This document shows, in pieces, positions 1 to 7,088 of a stretch of DNA of 8,937 bases. The translations under genes were made by a program, and so were the position numbers. A model generated the notes under the pieces. The model searched no databases and was not told the origin of the DNA. It worked only from the letters and a program-made list of their open reading frames with translations. Source of the stretch: Coxiellaceae bacterium (GTDB taxonomy: Bacteria > Pseudomonadota > Gammaproteobacteria > GCA-013414725); assembly GCA_013414725.1 (NCBI GenBank), contig CP058706.1, positions 742,678 to 751,614 on the forward strand, written 5' to 3'. The number at the start of each line of letters is the position of its first letter. The stretch's first letter is position 1.

Positions 1-504
1 CCCACAACTGCCAAGGCTTTACAACAAGCAGGAATTAAACAGGTGGTTTGCCCCACTGATGATCACAGTAGCGAAGGGCTTTTATCACTGCCCGTCTTAG
101 AAAGTGTTATTAATAAACGCATTATGATTGTGACGGGTGCGGCGGGCCGTTCGCTATTACCAGATACGCTGAGGTCGCAAGGTGCTGAAGTGATAATGGC
201 AGTTGTCTATGAACGTAGTCGGCCAAGCATAGATATGTTAACTTATATAGAAAGATGGCGCCGAGAAGGGCTCGGCATGATTGTTTGTACAAGTCGTGAC
301 AATCTGTTGCATCTTTATGCCATGACACCGGCAGAATGCCAAAAATGGATCAGAACCGTGCCAATAGTGGTAATCAGTGCACGATTACAGCATTTGGCGG
401 CACAGTTAGGGTTTCGACAGATATTGTTGGCAAAAGGAGCGAGTGATGCTGCCATACTCGCCGAGTTAAAAGCGTGGTATGCTAAACACAGGCAAAAGCG
501 ATAA
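1..504 (+). CDS. hemD: Uroporphyrinogen-III synthase, C-terminal part (5' end outside window)
   Basis: HemD converts hydroxymethylbilane to uroporphyrinogen III in the cytosol, the ring-closing step with D-ring inversion in haem and sirohaem synthesis. The frame is open from base 1 to the TAA at 502-504 (167 residues), so the GTG at 43 is only an internal codon and the true start lies upstream. Family signatures visible are the SEGLLSLP stretch at about residues 23-30, the GAAGRSLLPDTL loop in the second domain, and VVYERSRP after it. The end of the protein shows the usual alternation of hydrophobic strands and helices of this two-domain fold. The family is normally about 250 residues, so roughly the last two thirds are present. 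It is followed after 10 bases by hemX, and the stop codon overlaps the hemX ribosome-binding site, so the genes are surely one operon. hemC would be expected just upstream but is not in view. Confidence 0.93.
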   Translation, partial: PTTAKALQQAGIKQVVCPTDDHSSEGLLSLPVLESVINKRIMIVTGAAGRSLLPDTLRSQGAEVIMAVVYERSRPSIDMLTYIERWRREGLGMIVCTSRDNLLHLYAMTPAECQKWIRTVPIVVISARLQHLAAQLGFRQILLAKGASDAAILAELKAWYAKHRQKR

Positions 505-507
505 GGA
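503..507 (+). promoter_or_regulatory. Shine-Dalgarno site deciding the hemX start
   Basis: AAGGA lies 7 bases before the ATG at 515 and overlaps the hemD stop codon. It shows that hemX begins here, ahead of the first frame break, and not at the internal GTG at 586, which would discard the charged RRR segment in front of the membrane helix. Confidence 0.7.
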
Positions 508-514
508 CAATCTT

Positions 515-1505
515 ATGACGCAACCAGCGACCCAGGCTCCAACTTCCCCCGCCGTAGAGGCGGTGGTTTTGCAATCTTAGGGTGGGTGCTCGTTATTATT
601 TTATTGGCCGCTTTGGGCGTTGTTGGGTGGTTCGGCTGGCAATTCTATCAACAGCAGCAACAGCTCCGCGCCAATTTTTCACAACAACAGGCTCTCGTGA
701 CAGCTCAGCAACAACAATTGGCTAAGCTCAATACCGATCTGCAACAAGTCATCCAGCAACAGCAACACCGTGTCCAAGATTGGAGTTTGGGCGAAGCTGA
801 ATATTTGGTGCGCCTGGCCAGCCTTGCTTTAGTGTTCCAAGGTGATATAAAAAATGCCCTGACACTGCTTAGTATGGCCGACCAACAGTTGGCCAGCATC
901 AATGATCCAACGTTAACACCAGTCAGACAAGCATTGGCAAAAACATGACTGAATTACGTGCTTTGCCGCCAGTGGATGTAGTCAGTTTATTAGCACAATT
1001 AAATGCGCTCAGCCAACAAATTACCCAGTTGACCGTGACTAATACAGAGATGCAGAAAACAGGAAGCGACCACGCTCCGGTGACTCCAAGCAACACAGCC
1101 GAACAATCTGCTTCAGTTTGGCACCGTGCTTGGAACAATGTGGGTCATGCATTTAAACAAATGGTAGTAGTGCGTCATGTTGACCAGCCAGCACAGCCGC
1201 TAATTTCCCCAGAGCAACAAGCATTTTTAATCGAGAATATTCAACTTAAATTAGCGCAAGCCGAATGGGCAGCACTGCATCGTGATGTCGGTGTGTATCA
1301 GGCCAGCTTGCATCAAGCGCAAACATGGGTGCAACAATATTTTGCGAATAATGCCGCCACACAAAGCGTTATTGCTACATTAAATAATTTATTACAAGTT
1401 AATATTAAGCCAGACCTGCCTTCGTTAGATGACACTATTCGTGCCATTCAGGCCGCTTTAGTAAAAACTATCAATAATCAACCTACCACTACTAGTAGCC
1501 ATTAG
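515..1505 (+). CDS. hemX: HemX, inner-membrane protein of the hem operon (frame interrupted twice as read)
   Basis: HemX is a bitopic inner-membrane protein of the hemCDXY operon; it is often mislabelled uroporphyrinogen-III C-methyltransferase but has no methyltransferase motifs here. The best start is the ATG at 515, with AAGGA at 503-507. That frame reaches TAG at 578, while the family-typical RRRGGGFAILGW continues in another frame. One extra C in the C5 run at 546-550 joins them. The second break is at the A5 run at 939-943, where one extra A gives ALAKNMTELRALPPVDV and removes the apparent TGA at 946. The repaired protein is about 330 residues: a basic N-terminus, a single membrane helix at about 19-41, a glutamine-rich coiled coil at about 43-85, then the helical periplasmic domain with EAEYLVRLA and LRALPPVDV family motifs. 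The literal open pieces are 586-948 and 945-1505; their ATGA overlap is an artefact of the break. Identity is firm; whether the breaks are real is doubtful. Confidence 0.9.
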
Positions 1506-1519
1506 GTGCCAACAATTTT

Positions 1520-2698
1520 ATGCGAAAATTAATTTTCTATTTTTTAATTTTATTAGCATCGGTTTGGCTAGGGCTAGCCATTCATAAAGACCCAGGTTAT
1601 GTGTTAGTGGCTTATCAACATTGGAGCATGGAAACCACCTTATGGTTTGCTGTGTTGGCCATGTTAGTTTTGTTTATTGTGATGAGCATTTTGTTCCGTT
1701 TAATTAAAGGCACTTCATCATTACCATTGCGATTGCGGCTTTGGGCAAAACATCGACAAGCAAGCAAGGCAAGTCGCTTGACTGATCGTGGTTTGTGTCA
1801 ATTTGCTGAAGGTGATTGGCAAACGGCAGAACGCAATTTAATTCGTGGCGCTAAACACACAGAAACACCATTGATCAATTATCTCGCCGCTGCGAGTGCA
1901 GCACAGCTTCAAGGCGAGTTTGAAAAACGTGATAGTTACCTAAGCAAAGCACATCAAAGTAATCCAAGGGCTGAAATTGCCATTGGACTGACCCAAGCCC
2001 AATTGCAATTAGCCGCTAAACAATGGGAGTTAGCATTGGCAACATTGCGGCATTTGCAACAACTCGCGCCACGTCATGGCCATGTTCTATTGTTGCTGAA
2101 GCGAGTTTATGTGGAGCTTCGTGATTGGCAAAGTTTGCAGCCATTATTACCAGAGTTAAATAAACGTAAACTGTTAAAACCAAAAGAATATGAGCAATTG
2201 GAACAACAAGTTTATGCAGCATTATTAGAAGCAGCTATTAAATCAGGCATCTCAGACCAAGTAAATAAAGTATGGGACAGCATGCCATCCAACGTACATT
2301 TGCAACCAGATATACTCATCTTGTATACCAATTATCTGGTAAAAGATTTACAAGCTACCAAGGCCGAAGCTTTATTGCGTGATGCGATTAAAAAGAATTG
2401 GCAACCAAGCCTTGTTAATCAATATGGATTAATTCCAGCGGACACAGCAAAACAACTGGGCCAAGCTGAAGGCTGGCTTAAAACTCATATGAATGATCCA
2501 GATTTGTTGCTGTGTTTAGGGCGTCTTTGTATACGCGAAAAACTTTGGGGAAAGGCGCGTGATTATTTGCAAACTAGCATCACACTAGAGCCGCGAGCCG
2601 CAACTTATTCAGAATTAGGGCAATTATTAGAGCAATTGCATGAACCAGAAGCTGCCTTACAATCTTACCGCAGTGGATTGACTGTCCTTAGAAAATAA
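1520..2698 (+). CDS. hemY: HemY, inner-membrane TPR protein of the hem operon
   Basis: HemY of the gammaproteobacterial hemCDXY operon is an inner-membrane protein with tetratricopeptide repeats. It is linked to late protoporphyrin synthesis, but its exact role is unsettled, and it is unrelated to the Bacillus protoporphyrinogen oxidase of the same name. The 392-residue length is normal for the family. Two membrane helices are visible at about residues 4-21 and 37-62, separated by the conserved DPGYVLVAY motif. They are followed by a basic stretch and the family blocks GLCQFAEGDW, NYLAAASAAQ, RDSYLSKA and ALATLRHLQ, which make up the helical repeats facing the periplasm. A last TPR-like unit lies near the C-terminus (CLGRLCIREKLWGKARDYL). 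The ATG at 1520 follows the hemX stop by 14 bases, with a weak AGGTG at 1504-1508. The frame is unbroken despite internal T6 and A5 runs. No convincing terminator follows it. Confidence 0.95.
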   Translation: MRKLIFYFLILLASVWLGLAIHKDPGYVLVAYQHWSMETTLWFAVLAMLVLFIVMSILFRLIKGTSSLPLRLRLWAKHRQASKASRLTDRGLCQFAEGDWQTAERNLIRGAKHTETPLINYLAAASAAQLQGEFEKRDSYLSKAHQSNPRAEIAIGLTQAQLQLAAKQWELALATLRHLQQLAPRHGHVLLLLKRVYVELRDWQSLQPLLPELNKRKLLKPKEYEQLEQQVYAALLEAAIKSGISDQVNKVWDSMPSNVHLQPDILILYTNYLVKDLQATKAEALLRDAIKKNWQPSLVNQYGLIPADTAKQLGQAEGWLKTHMNDPDLLLCLGRLCIREKLWGKARDYLQTSITLEPRAATYSELGQLLEQLHEPEAALQSYRSGLTVLRK

Positions 2699-2724
2699 CA
2701 AAACATTGCATAACATTTTCGCAT

Positions 2725-2752
2725 TTGTTAGGATCACCCCGCTTAATAAAAT
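2725..2752 (+). promoter_or_regulatory. Possible sigma-70 promoter for the LRR-ankyrin gene
   Basis: TTGTTA at 2725-2730 and TAAAAT at 2747-2752 are separated by 16 bases and match the -35 and -10 consensus at 4 and 5 of 6 positions. This would start a transcript near 2760 with a leader of about 55 bases. The region is AT-rich and such matches arise by chance. The alternative is read-through from the hem operon, as no strong terminator is seen after hemY. Confidence 0.3.
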
Positions 2753-2798
2753 TCTATTTTCTTATTCAAGGAGGATTTGAAAATTTTAATATGTCCTT

Positions 2799-2805
2799 AA
2801 GGTGA
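2799..2805 (+). promoter_or_regulatory. Likely Shine-Dalgarno site of the LRR-ankyrin gene
   Basis: AAGGTGA ends 8 bases before the ATG at 2814, a normal spacing, which favours that start over the in-frame GTG at 2802. A stronger AAGGAGG sits at 2769-2775 but is 15 or more bases from the ATG at 2791. That ATG would only be in frame if a base were also missing near 2798-2802. The start is therefore uncertain by a few codons. Confidence 0.45.
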
Positions 2806-2813
2806 GTGGTAAA

Positions 2814-5800
2814 ATGCACAGCTCAACAACTTCAGTTTCAGCAAATCACACTAACAATAACAATAATAATACTCCCGAACCTTTGATACTCAGCATTCAT
2901 GAATATTTGCGTCGTGAATTTTATCAGCCGCAAAAGATATATGGCATGCCATTTCCGGCAGAGATATTATTTTCATTGGCAAAAGAAGATTTGATAAAAA
3001 ATGACAATGGCTCCTCTAAATTGTTAGATAAAGATTTTTTGTTGCAAAAGAGGTGTTGCACGATAAGGAATTAAATGCAACTCAGTTTGTTGATCGCTTA
3101 AAAACTTCATTTTATTCTGTTCGCCATCGAAAGCATTATGGCGACTTTGGCTTTGAACAAAAAGAAAGATATATTGCTGAGTTCGAAACCGAATTATTGA
3201 AGCAAGGTGCCAAGAAATTAGCTTGTGATTTTATTCAGGCTTACAGTAGTAAAATAAGTTTCCTCTATCTAGGGGCTTCGGTCATTTCTTTTGCAATTTT
3301 AAAGCCCATTTGTAACATAGAGTTGTTAGATAAAAACGTCACTGTTTTTTACGATGTGCTACAAAATGGAAATGTACGGTTGCAAGTTTGTGTTGCCATT
3401 AAAAAAATCACTGAGGCCAACAATGCTGAAGATGTCTATCCAATGCCCTATAATGGTGAGCCTCATTTATATGTTATCAATGAATATCATATTGTTGCCG
3501 ATGAAGAAAAGGTTTCTTTGCATTTGCAACGATGTTTGACCCTGCTGAATCAACGTGTGCACCCTATGTTACGTGAGAGAATTAATCGGCTCTATTCTTT
3601 ACGCAAGGGAGCGTCGGATCAAGAAAGATGGTTGCAGCAAGGTTGTGAAATGATGGTTAATCATTTAAACAAAAATGCTGTATTGAAACAATGGTTTTTA
3701 GATTATTATCTTGCCTTACCGCAACGTTTTCAAAATTTTTCTTGGAAAAGATCTCTAGCGATCCGAGTCGTACATCCGATTTGAACGACTTAGCCCAAAA
3801 AGTTCCGAACTAAATAGAAAACAAGAGGATGTTTCACAGTCGACAGAAACTGAGTTGTTAGATTTTTGGGATTAAACTCTGCACTTGCTCTACGCATCCA
3901 AATTGATTTTGGCCAATCAATAATGCCTAATCAAGATTTACAAAGAAGGATAATACAGGCCCTTGCTATGGGCCATTTTGAAAAACTTGAATTGATTAAT
4001 TGTATCGCGCTTAATGATGAAAACTTGATTCGTTTGTTAAAAAATAGTCCTGACATTAAAGAGCTTCGCTTAATTAATTGCGATAATCTAGGCGAGGAAG
4101 CTATTCGTTATATCGCAGAAAAATGCAAAGAACTCAAGGAATTGCATTTCCAAAGCTCCAAATTAAAAAAGCTAACCGGACATGCGCCCTTTTTGAAGAG
4201 CGCACCATTAACATTTGATCAGCTAGAAGTATTGGATGTTTCGGGTTGCGGTAGTTTGACGAAAGCTGACCTTGTTGCCCCTAATTTAAAACATTTTAGA
4301 GCTCGCAATTGTCCATTGAAAATGTTGCGTATCAGCAATACGCCGGCTTTGCCTGGAGAGTGTCGATTAGAGAGGCTTGATATTTCTGGGGCAGAATTGA
4401 AAGATTTGACATTGATTTCCCAAGTGTTGGAAACACTGATTATGGAAGATTGTTCTGTATTGGCGAGCTTTAAAATTGCTGGGCAGCCAACATGTCCTAG
4501 TTTGAGGTTTGTTAATATAACTAATTCGCCTTTTTTATTGCAGGAGTTTGGGCATAAAGAGGCGACAAAGAAATATCCAAAAATACGCGAATTGATAGTC
4601 GCTAAAGAAAGTTTTTCGGTGATTAAAGAGAATTGGCACGGTCCCGATGAAGTTACGTTTTGTACTCAGCTAACAAAAGACCAAGGCATCAAGGTCAGTT
4701 TCGATCTTGCGTTTTTATATGGGATGTTACCGAGAATTCGAAAGAAAGATTTTATTGTTAGCGTCATGAAAAAAGGGTTGGAGTATGATGCTAAATTTAT
4801 TTTGGACTTTATTTTTCTTTGCGTGATGAAAGTGATTTAGTTGACAAAAAACTATTTATGTTTTTTTCCAATTTGGCTGTTGCCTTAAGAATGGTTGCGT
4901 TGACCAATAATTACGCCCCGTCATTGGAGCAAGATTCATTGCGATTAATATTGCAGCCTTATAAATTTCCCAATGCCTACAATGCTCCTTTATTTAGTGA
5001 AGAGTTGAATATGGTAGAGCGGGCATTTAAAGCTGGATTGAACCAGCTTTTATGGAGCTTTGCCATCGAATTAGTGAGCATATTGCGAATGACTCATCAA
5101 CAAAAGACCAATTCCTGCCTTCATTTGGTGAAGCATTGGCTAATTGTATAGAGCATGCCCAATTGTTAGACGATCATTTTTTGGTTTTGGGGCTCAAAAA
5201 ATATGTTGAAATCTCGCAAAAAATGGCCAGAAAAAGCCACTGGTGGCGATAAAAAATATAAGGACGCCGCTTTTAATGAAAAAAATAAATTGGCGTATAC
5301 GGAATTGCTCATTACTTACGAACAATTTTTTGATGTTGATGCGGTGATGGAGTCTGTTAGAACCGCCAAGGACCGTTCTTTTATAGTGATTATTTGGGGC
5401 ATGTGCTTAGTCAAAGGATGATGGCTGCTAAAGTGGATGTCAAGTCGGGTTTTCGTCAGAAGATAAAAAAAGTTTAAAGAGTTAATTGATTTAGGAGCAA
5501 ATGTTAATTTTGCTAATGAAAGCTGGTCACCATTTGCCATGGCAGTAAGCGCAAATGATCAAGAGATTGTGAAGTACTGTTTGGCGAAAAATGCCGACAT
5601 CAATGCAGATAATAATCTTGACTCAGGTTTTACGCCTTTGCAGGTTGCTGTGATGCGTGGTAATGCTTATGCAGACATGGTTCTTTTTTAATAGACCATG
5701 GCGCTTTGGTTGATAAACCTAGTAGTAAGAAAAGCTTATGGCCGCTTTTGTTGGCATTTCAGAACAAACAAGTCTTAATAATTGAAATTCTATGGAATGC

Positions 5801-6058
5801 CGGCGCTAATATTGATCTAAAAGATAAATCTGGCAGGACATTAAGAGAAATGATTTTTGACCTTTCAGTTTATCCCGACAGTGATGTTGAATATAAAGCC
5901 TTTCGCGGTTTTTGAGTAATACACAGCAAGCAGCACCGGCTAATGGCAGTTCTTGGAGGTCGCCACCAGCTGCGCCGACACCACCCTCATTTCTTTTTCA
6001 GCAAAAAGGCGGCCCCACTTCGATTGCTGAAGAGTTTGTACAACAATTTAATATGTAA
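2814..6058 (+). CDS. Large leucine-rich-repeat plus ankyrin-repeat protein, effector-like (interrupted by 13 one-base gaps as read)
   Basis: As written the region splits into open pieces: 2802-3074, 3053-3784, 3866-4840, 4819-5151, 5052-5252, 5203-5421, 5467-5691, 5706-5915 and a tail to TAA at 6056. Adding one base near each of these runs joins them all: 3035-3049, 3736-3749, 3797-3801, 3863-3867, 4812-4816, 5048-5051, 5231-5235, 5251-5256, 5379-5382, 5465-5475 (two bases), 5684-5689 and 5909-5913. The total is then 1086 codons including the stop. The repaired protein has an N-terminus rich in Ser/Thr/Asn (six Asn at 14-19) without signal peptide; an unassigned mostly helical part to about 380; leucine-rich repeats at about 389-577; a helical linker to about 885; three to four ankyrin repeats at about 890-1018; and a Pro/Ser/Ala-rich tail ending in EEFVQQFNM. 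Both repeat types bind proteins, and their combination is typical of eukaryote-like effectors of intracellular bacteria. No enzymatic domain is recognised, and an effector role is inference. Confidence 0.78.
3977..4540 (+). other. Leucine-rich repeat domain (cysteine-containing type)
   Basis: About seven repeats are visible within the large gene. The first two are exact 26-residue units with the pattern LxxLxLxNCxxLxxxxIxxLxxxxP/C: FEKLELINC followed by IKELRLINC. Later units are shorter or irregular: LEVLDVSGC, LKHFRARNC, LERLDISGA, LETLIMEDC and LRFVNITNS. The NC or GC at the end of the strand and the 26-residue period match the cysteine-containing LRR class known from F-box and AMN1-like eukaryotic proteins. 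The whole domain lies in one unbroken stretch of frame. Confidence 0.85.
5473..5865 (+). other. Ankyrin repeat domain
   Basis: After joining across the T6 run at 5684-5689, three to four ankyrin repeats follow one another: FKELIDLGANVNFAN, then WSPFAMAVSANDQEIVKYCL with KNADINADN, then GFTPLQVAVMRGN leading to MVLFLIDHGALVDKP, then SLWPLLLAFQNKQ leading to WNAGANIDLKDKSGRTLRE. The GAxVNxxN and G-TPLxxAxxxGN signatures are clear. That the repeat consensus continues unbroken over the join supports the frame correction. Confidence 0.85.
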
Positions 6059-6197
6059 AAATATCTCAGTTGGCGCTGTGGTGTAAAAAATCTACAGGCG
6101 GATTCAAAATGAATTTTATAGTCATATCATTGGCAATGGCGTAAAAACTAGCAGCTTATTATTGCTGTCAAGATTAAGTATTTCGCTGCAGGTGTCC

Positions 6198-6227
6198 GTC
6201 ATCCCGCGGTCTTCGCCGTGGGATGAC
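6198..6227. repeat. Short palindrome, GTCATCCCGCGG type
   Basis: Two 12-base arms, GTCATCCCGCGG and CCGTGGGATGAC, enclose a six-base loop (TCTTCG) with a single mismatch that becomes a G-U pair on one RNA strand. Downstream, at 6282-6291, the sequence CGCAATGAC again ends in ATGAC. GTCAT...ATGAC palindromes of this kind are common dispersed intergenic elements in intracellular bacteria. It lacks a following T-run, so it is not a classic terminator. Confidence 0.7.
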
Positions 6228-6281
6228 TAGTAAGCAATTAATTCAACTACTTACATAAAAATTCCTAGGGACACATCAGCT
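6228..6281 (+). repeat. Direct repeat, copy A
   Basis: This 54-base stretch recurs at 6969-7022 in the same orientation, offset by 741 bases. The core of 48 bases (6234-6281) has four mismatches against 6975-7022, including the shared string TACTTACATAAAAATTC. The six bases before the core match at four of six positions. The two copies flank the small - strand gene(s). Confidence 0.85.
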
Positions 6282-6352
6282 CGCAATGACCAGCACTTAA
6301 TTTATAAGATACGAACTAGTTGGCTATAAAGTACTATCAATAGAAATCCCTT

Positions 6353-6664
6353 TCAGTTCTTCCTCAACGCAGAAAAATTCCTTTTTCTTGCTACCAAAAG
6401 TTTTTGCCATGATTGTGCAGTGATGGCTACAATTTCTTTTGAAGGTTTTGCCTGTGTCATCCGGAGATATAGCTGGTAGTCATTAGGTTTATATTGCTTG
6501 TTATATATCAATTTACTAATGCATGCGCATAATTCTGGGAATGCGCTGTGAAATTTATCGGTAAATTGTTTCAATGCTGAATATTCATTTTGTGTCAAAC
6601 GTATGGCTTGGTCGTCAGAAAAACTATCAATACGTTTACTAAACCTTATTATTGAGTTCATCAT
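6353..6664 (-). CDS. Hypothetical protein, 103 residues as read (probably the C-terminal part of a 165-residue protein)
   Basis: I do not recognise this protein. As read it starts at the ATG at 6664-6662, overlapping the stop of the preceding frame by the ATGA arrangement, and has no ribosome-binding site of its own. It appears soluble and mostly helical, with a basic C-terminus (LLVARKRNFSALRKN), no signal peptide and no membrane segment. One extra A in the A5 run of this strand (T5 at 6664-6668) turns EK-stop into EKMMNSIIRF and joins it to the upstream 62-residue frame. Given that hemX shows the same false ATGA overlap, I favour one gene of 165 residues at 6353-6849. A translationally coupled pair remains possible. 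Confidence 0.6.
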   Translation of the reverse strand: MMNSIIRFSKRIDSFSDDQAIRLTQNEYSALKQFTDKFHSAFPELCACISKLIYNKQYKPNDYQLYLRMTQAKPSKEIVAITAQSWQKLLVARKRNFSALRKN

Positions 6665-6849
6665 TTTTCGAAATCTCGCAAGAATTCTTGTTTGACCATT
6701 TTAGAAGATATGTTTTGAGAAGCATAAGATTCACATAGTAATTCTTGTATTTCTGAAGATTGATACTGATTAGCAACTAAGTCGGCCAGTTCACAAATAG
6801 CCACTAAATAATTTTGTAACTGCTCTTTTGAATGATTCGGGCTTGGCAT
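6661..6849 (-). CDS. Hypothetical protein, 62 residues as read (probably the N-terminal part of the same 165-residue protein)
   Basis: I do not recognise this protein. The ATG at 6849-6847 is preceded by a very strong purine-rich ribosome-binding site (AGGAGAGG), so expression from here is credible. The sequence is helical and acidic: SKEQLQNYLVAICELADLV near the start, and NISSKMVKQEFLRDFEK before the stop. It has no signal peptide or membrane helix. Its stop overlaps the start of the next frame and disappears if one A is restored at 6664-6668. It is flanked by the direct repeat pair at 6228-6281 and 6969-7022. A small pair of overlapping frames can suggest toxin-antitoxin, but neither part resembles a family I know. 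Confidence 0.6.
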   Translation of the reverse strand: MPSPNHSKEQLQNYLVAICELADLVANQYQSSEIQELLCESYASQNISSKMVKQEFLRDFEK

Positions 6850-6853
6850 TTTT

Positions 6854-6861
6854 CCTCTCCT
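6854..6861 (-). promoter_or_regulatory. Strong Shine-Dalgarno site of the small gene
   Basis: On the - strand AGGAGAGG lies 4 bases from the ATG at 6849, with its AGGAG part 7 bases away. This is the best ribosome-binding site in the window and supports the start at 6849. Confidence 0.7.
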
Positions 6862-6952
6862 CTCAATGATGAAAAGAGGTTAACTAATATAGATTAAGTT
6901 AATATTAAAAATGCCGATAAAAATGCGAAAACTTTCTGCGGATAACAAAATG

Positions 6953-6965
6953 ACGGCCCAGCCGT
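6953..6965. other. Short GC-rich stem-loop next to repeat copy B
   Basis: ACGGC and GCCGT form a five-base stem around a three-base loop (CCA), followed on the + strand by five T. No + strand gene ends here, so it is unlikely to be a working terminator. It sits just before repeat copy B, in the place that the larger palindrome holds before copy A. Confidence 0.3.
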
Positions 6966-6968
6966 TTT

Positions 6969-7022
6969 TAGCAGGCAATTAATTCAATTACTTACATAAA
7001 AATTCGTAGGCACATATCAGCT
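6969..7022 (+). repeat. Direct repeat, copy B
   Basis: Second copy of the repeat at 6228-6281, same orientation, 44 of 48 bases identical in the core 6975-7022. It lies upstream of the small - strand gene, between it and the surA terminator. Confidence 0.85.
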
Positions 7023-7032
7023 ACACAGGATG

Positions 7033-7080
7033 AAAATTTAAAACCCAGTATGCTATTTTAAAGACATAGCATACTGAGTT
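7033..7080 (-). terminator. Rho-independent terminator of surA
   Basis: Arms at 7066-7080 (read first on the - strand) and 7042-7056 pair over 15 bases with one C/T difference that is a wobble or mismatch, around a nine-base loop. On the - strand the stem is followed by TTTAAATTTT. It starts 8 bases after the surA stop codon, so the lptD-surA transcript very probably ends here. Confidence 0.8.
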
Positions 7081-7088
7081 CATAGAAT

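Larger units (their letters stand above)
6059..6352. other. Intergenic region between converging genes
   Basis: About 290 bases separate the end of the LRR-ankyrin gene from the end of the small gene on the other strand. It holds the palindrome at 6198-6227 and repeat copy A at 6228-6281. No open frame with a ribosome-binding site and no clear hairpin followed by a T-run was found. The palindrome may act as a shared terminator, but this is weak inference. Confidence 0.6.

Noticed and set aside
945..948. Translational coupling of two hemX half-genes by ATGA
   Set aside because: Homology shows one continuous HemX protein across this point; the overlap is produced by the missing A at 939-943.
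2016..2222. 68-codon - strand frame within hemY
   Set aside because: Lies fully antisense to a well-conserved gene, has no ribosome-binding site and no recognisable protein; a shadow frame.
2695..2731. Hairpin after hemY (TAACAAA with TTTGTTA) as a terminator
   Set aside because: The arms need a four-base bulge, are AT-rich and have no following T-run.
2802..5915. Eight or more separate small genes on the + strand
   Set aside because: Their internal starts lack ribosome-binding sites, neighbours overlap in shifted frames, and LRR/ankyrin consensus continues across the joins, so they are pieces of one gene.
2814..6058. Programmed ribosomal frameshifting as the explanation of the breaks
   Set aside because: Thirteen sites in one gene, mostly without slippery heptamers or following structures, is not a plausible programmed mechanism.
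6353..6849. Toxin-antitoxin pair
   Set aside because: The ATGA overlap at a homopolymer is explained better by a missing base, and neither frame resembles a known toxin or antitoxin.
6953..6965. Terminator on the + strand at the ACGGC/GCCGT stem with T-run
   Set aside because: No + strand transcript is expected here; only a five-base stem, likely chance or a remnant of the repeat.
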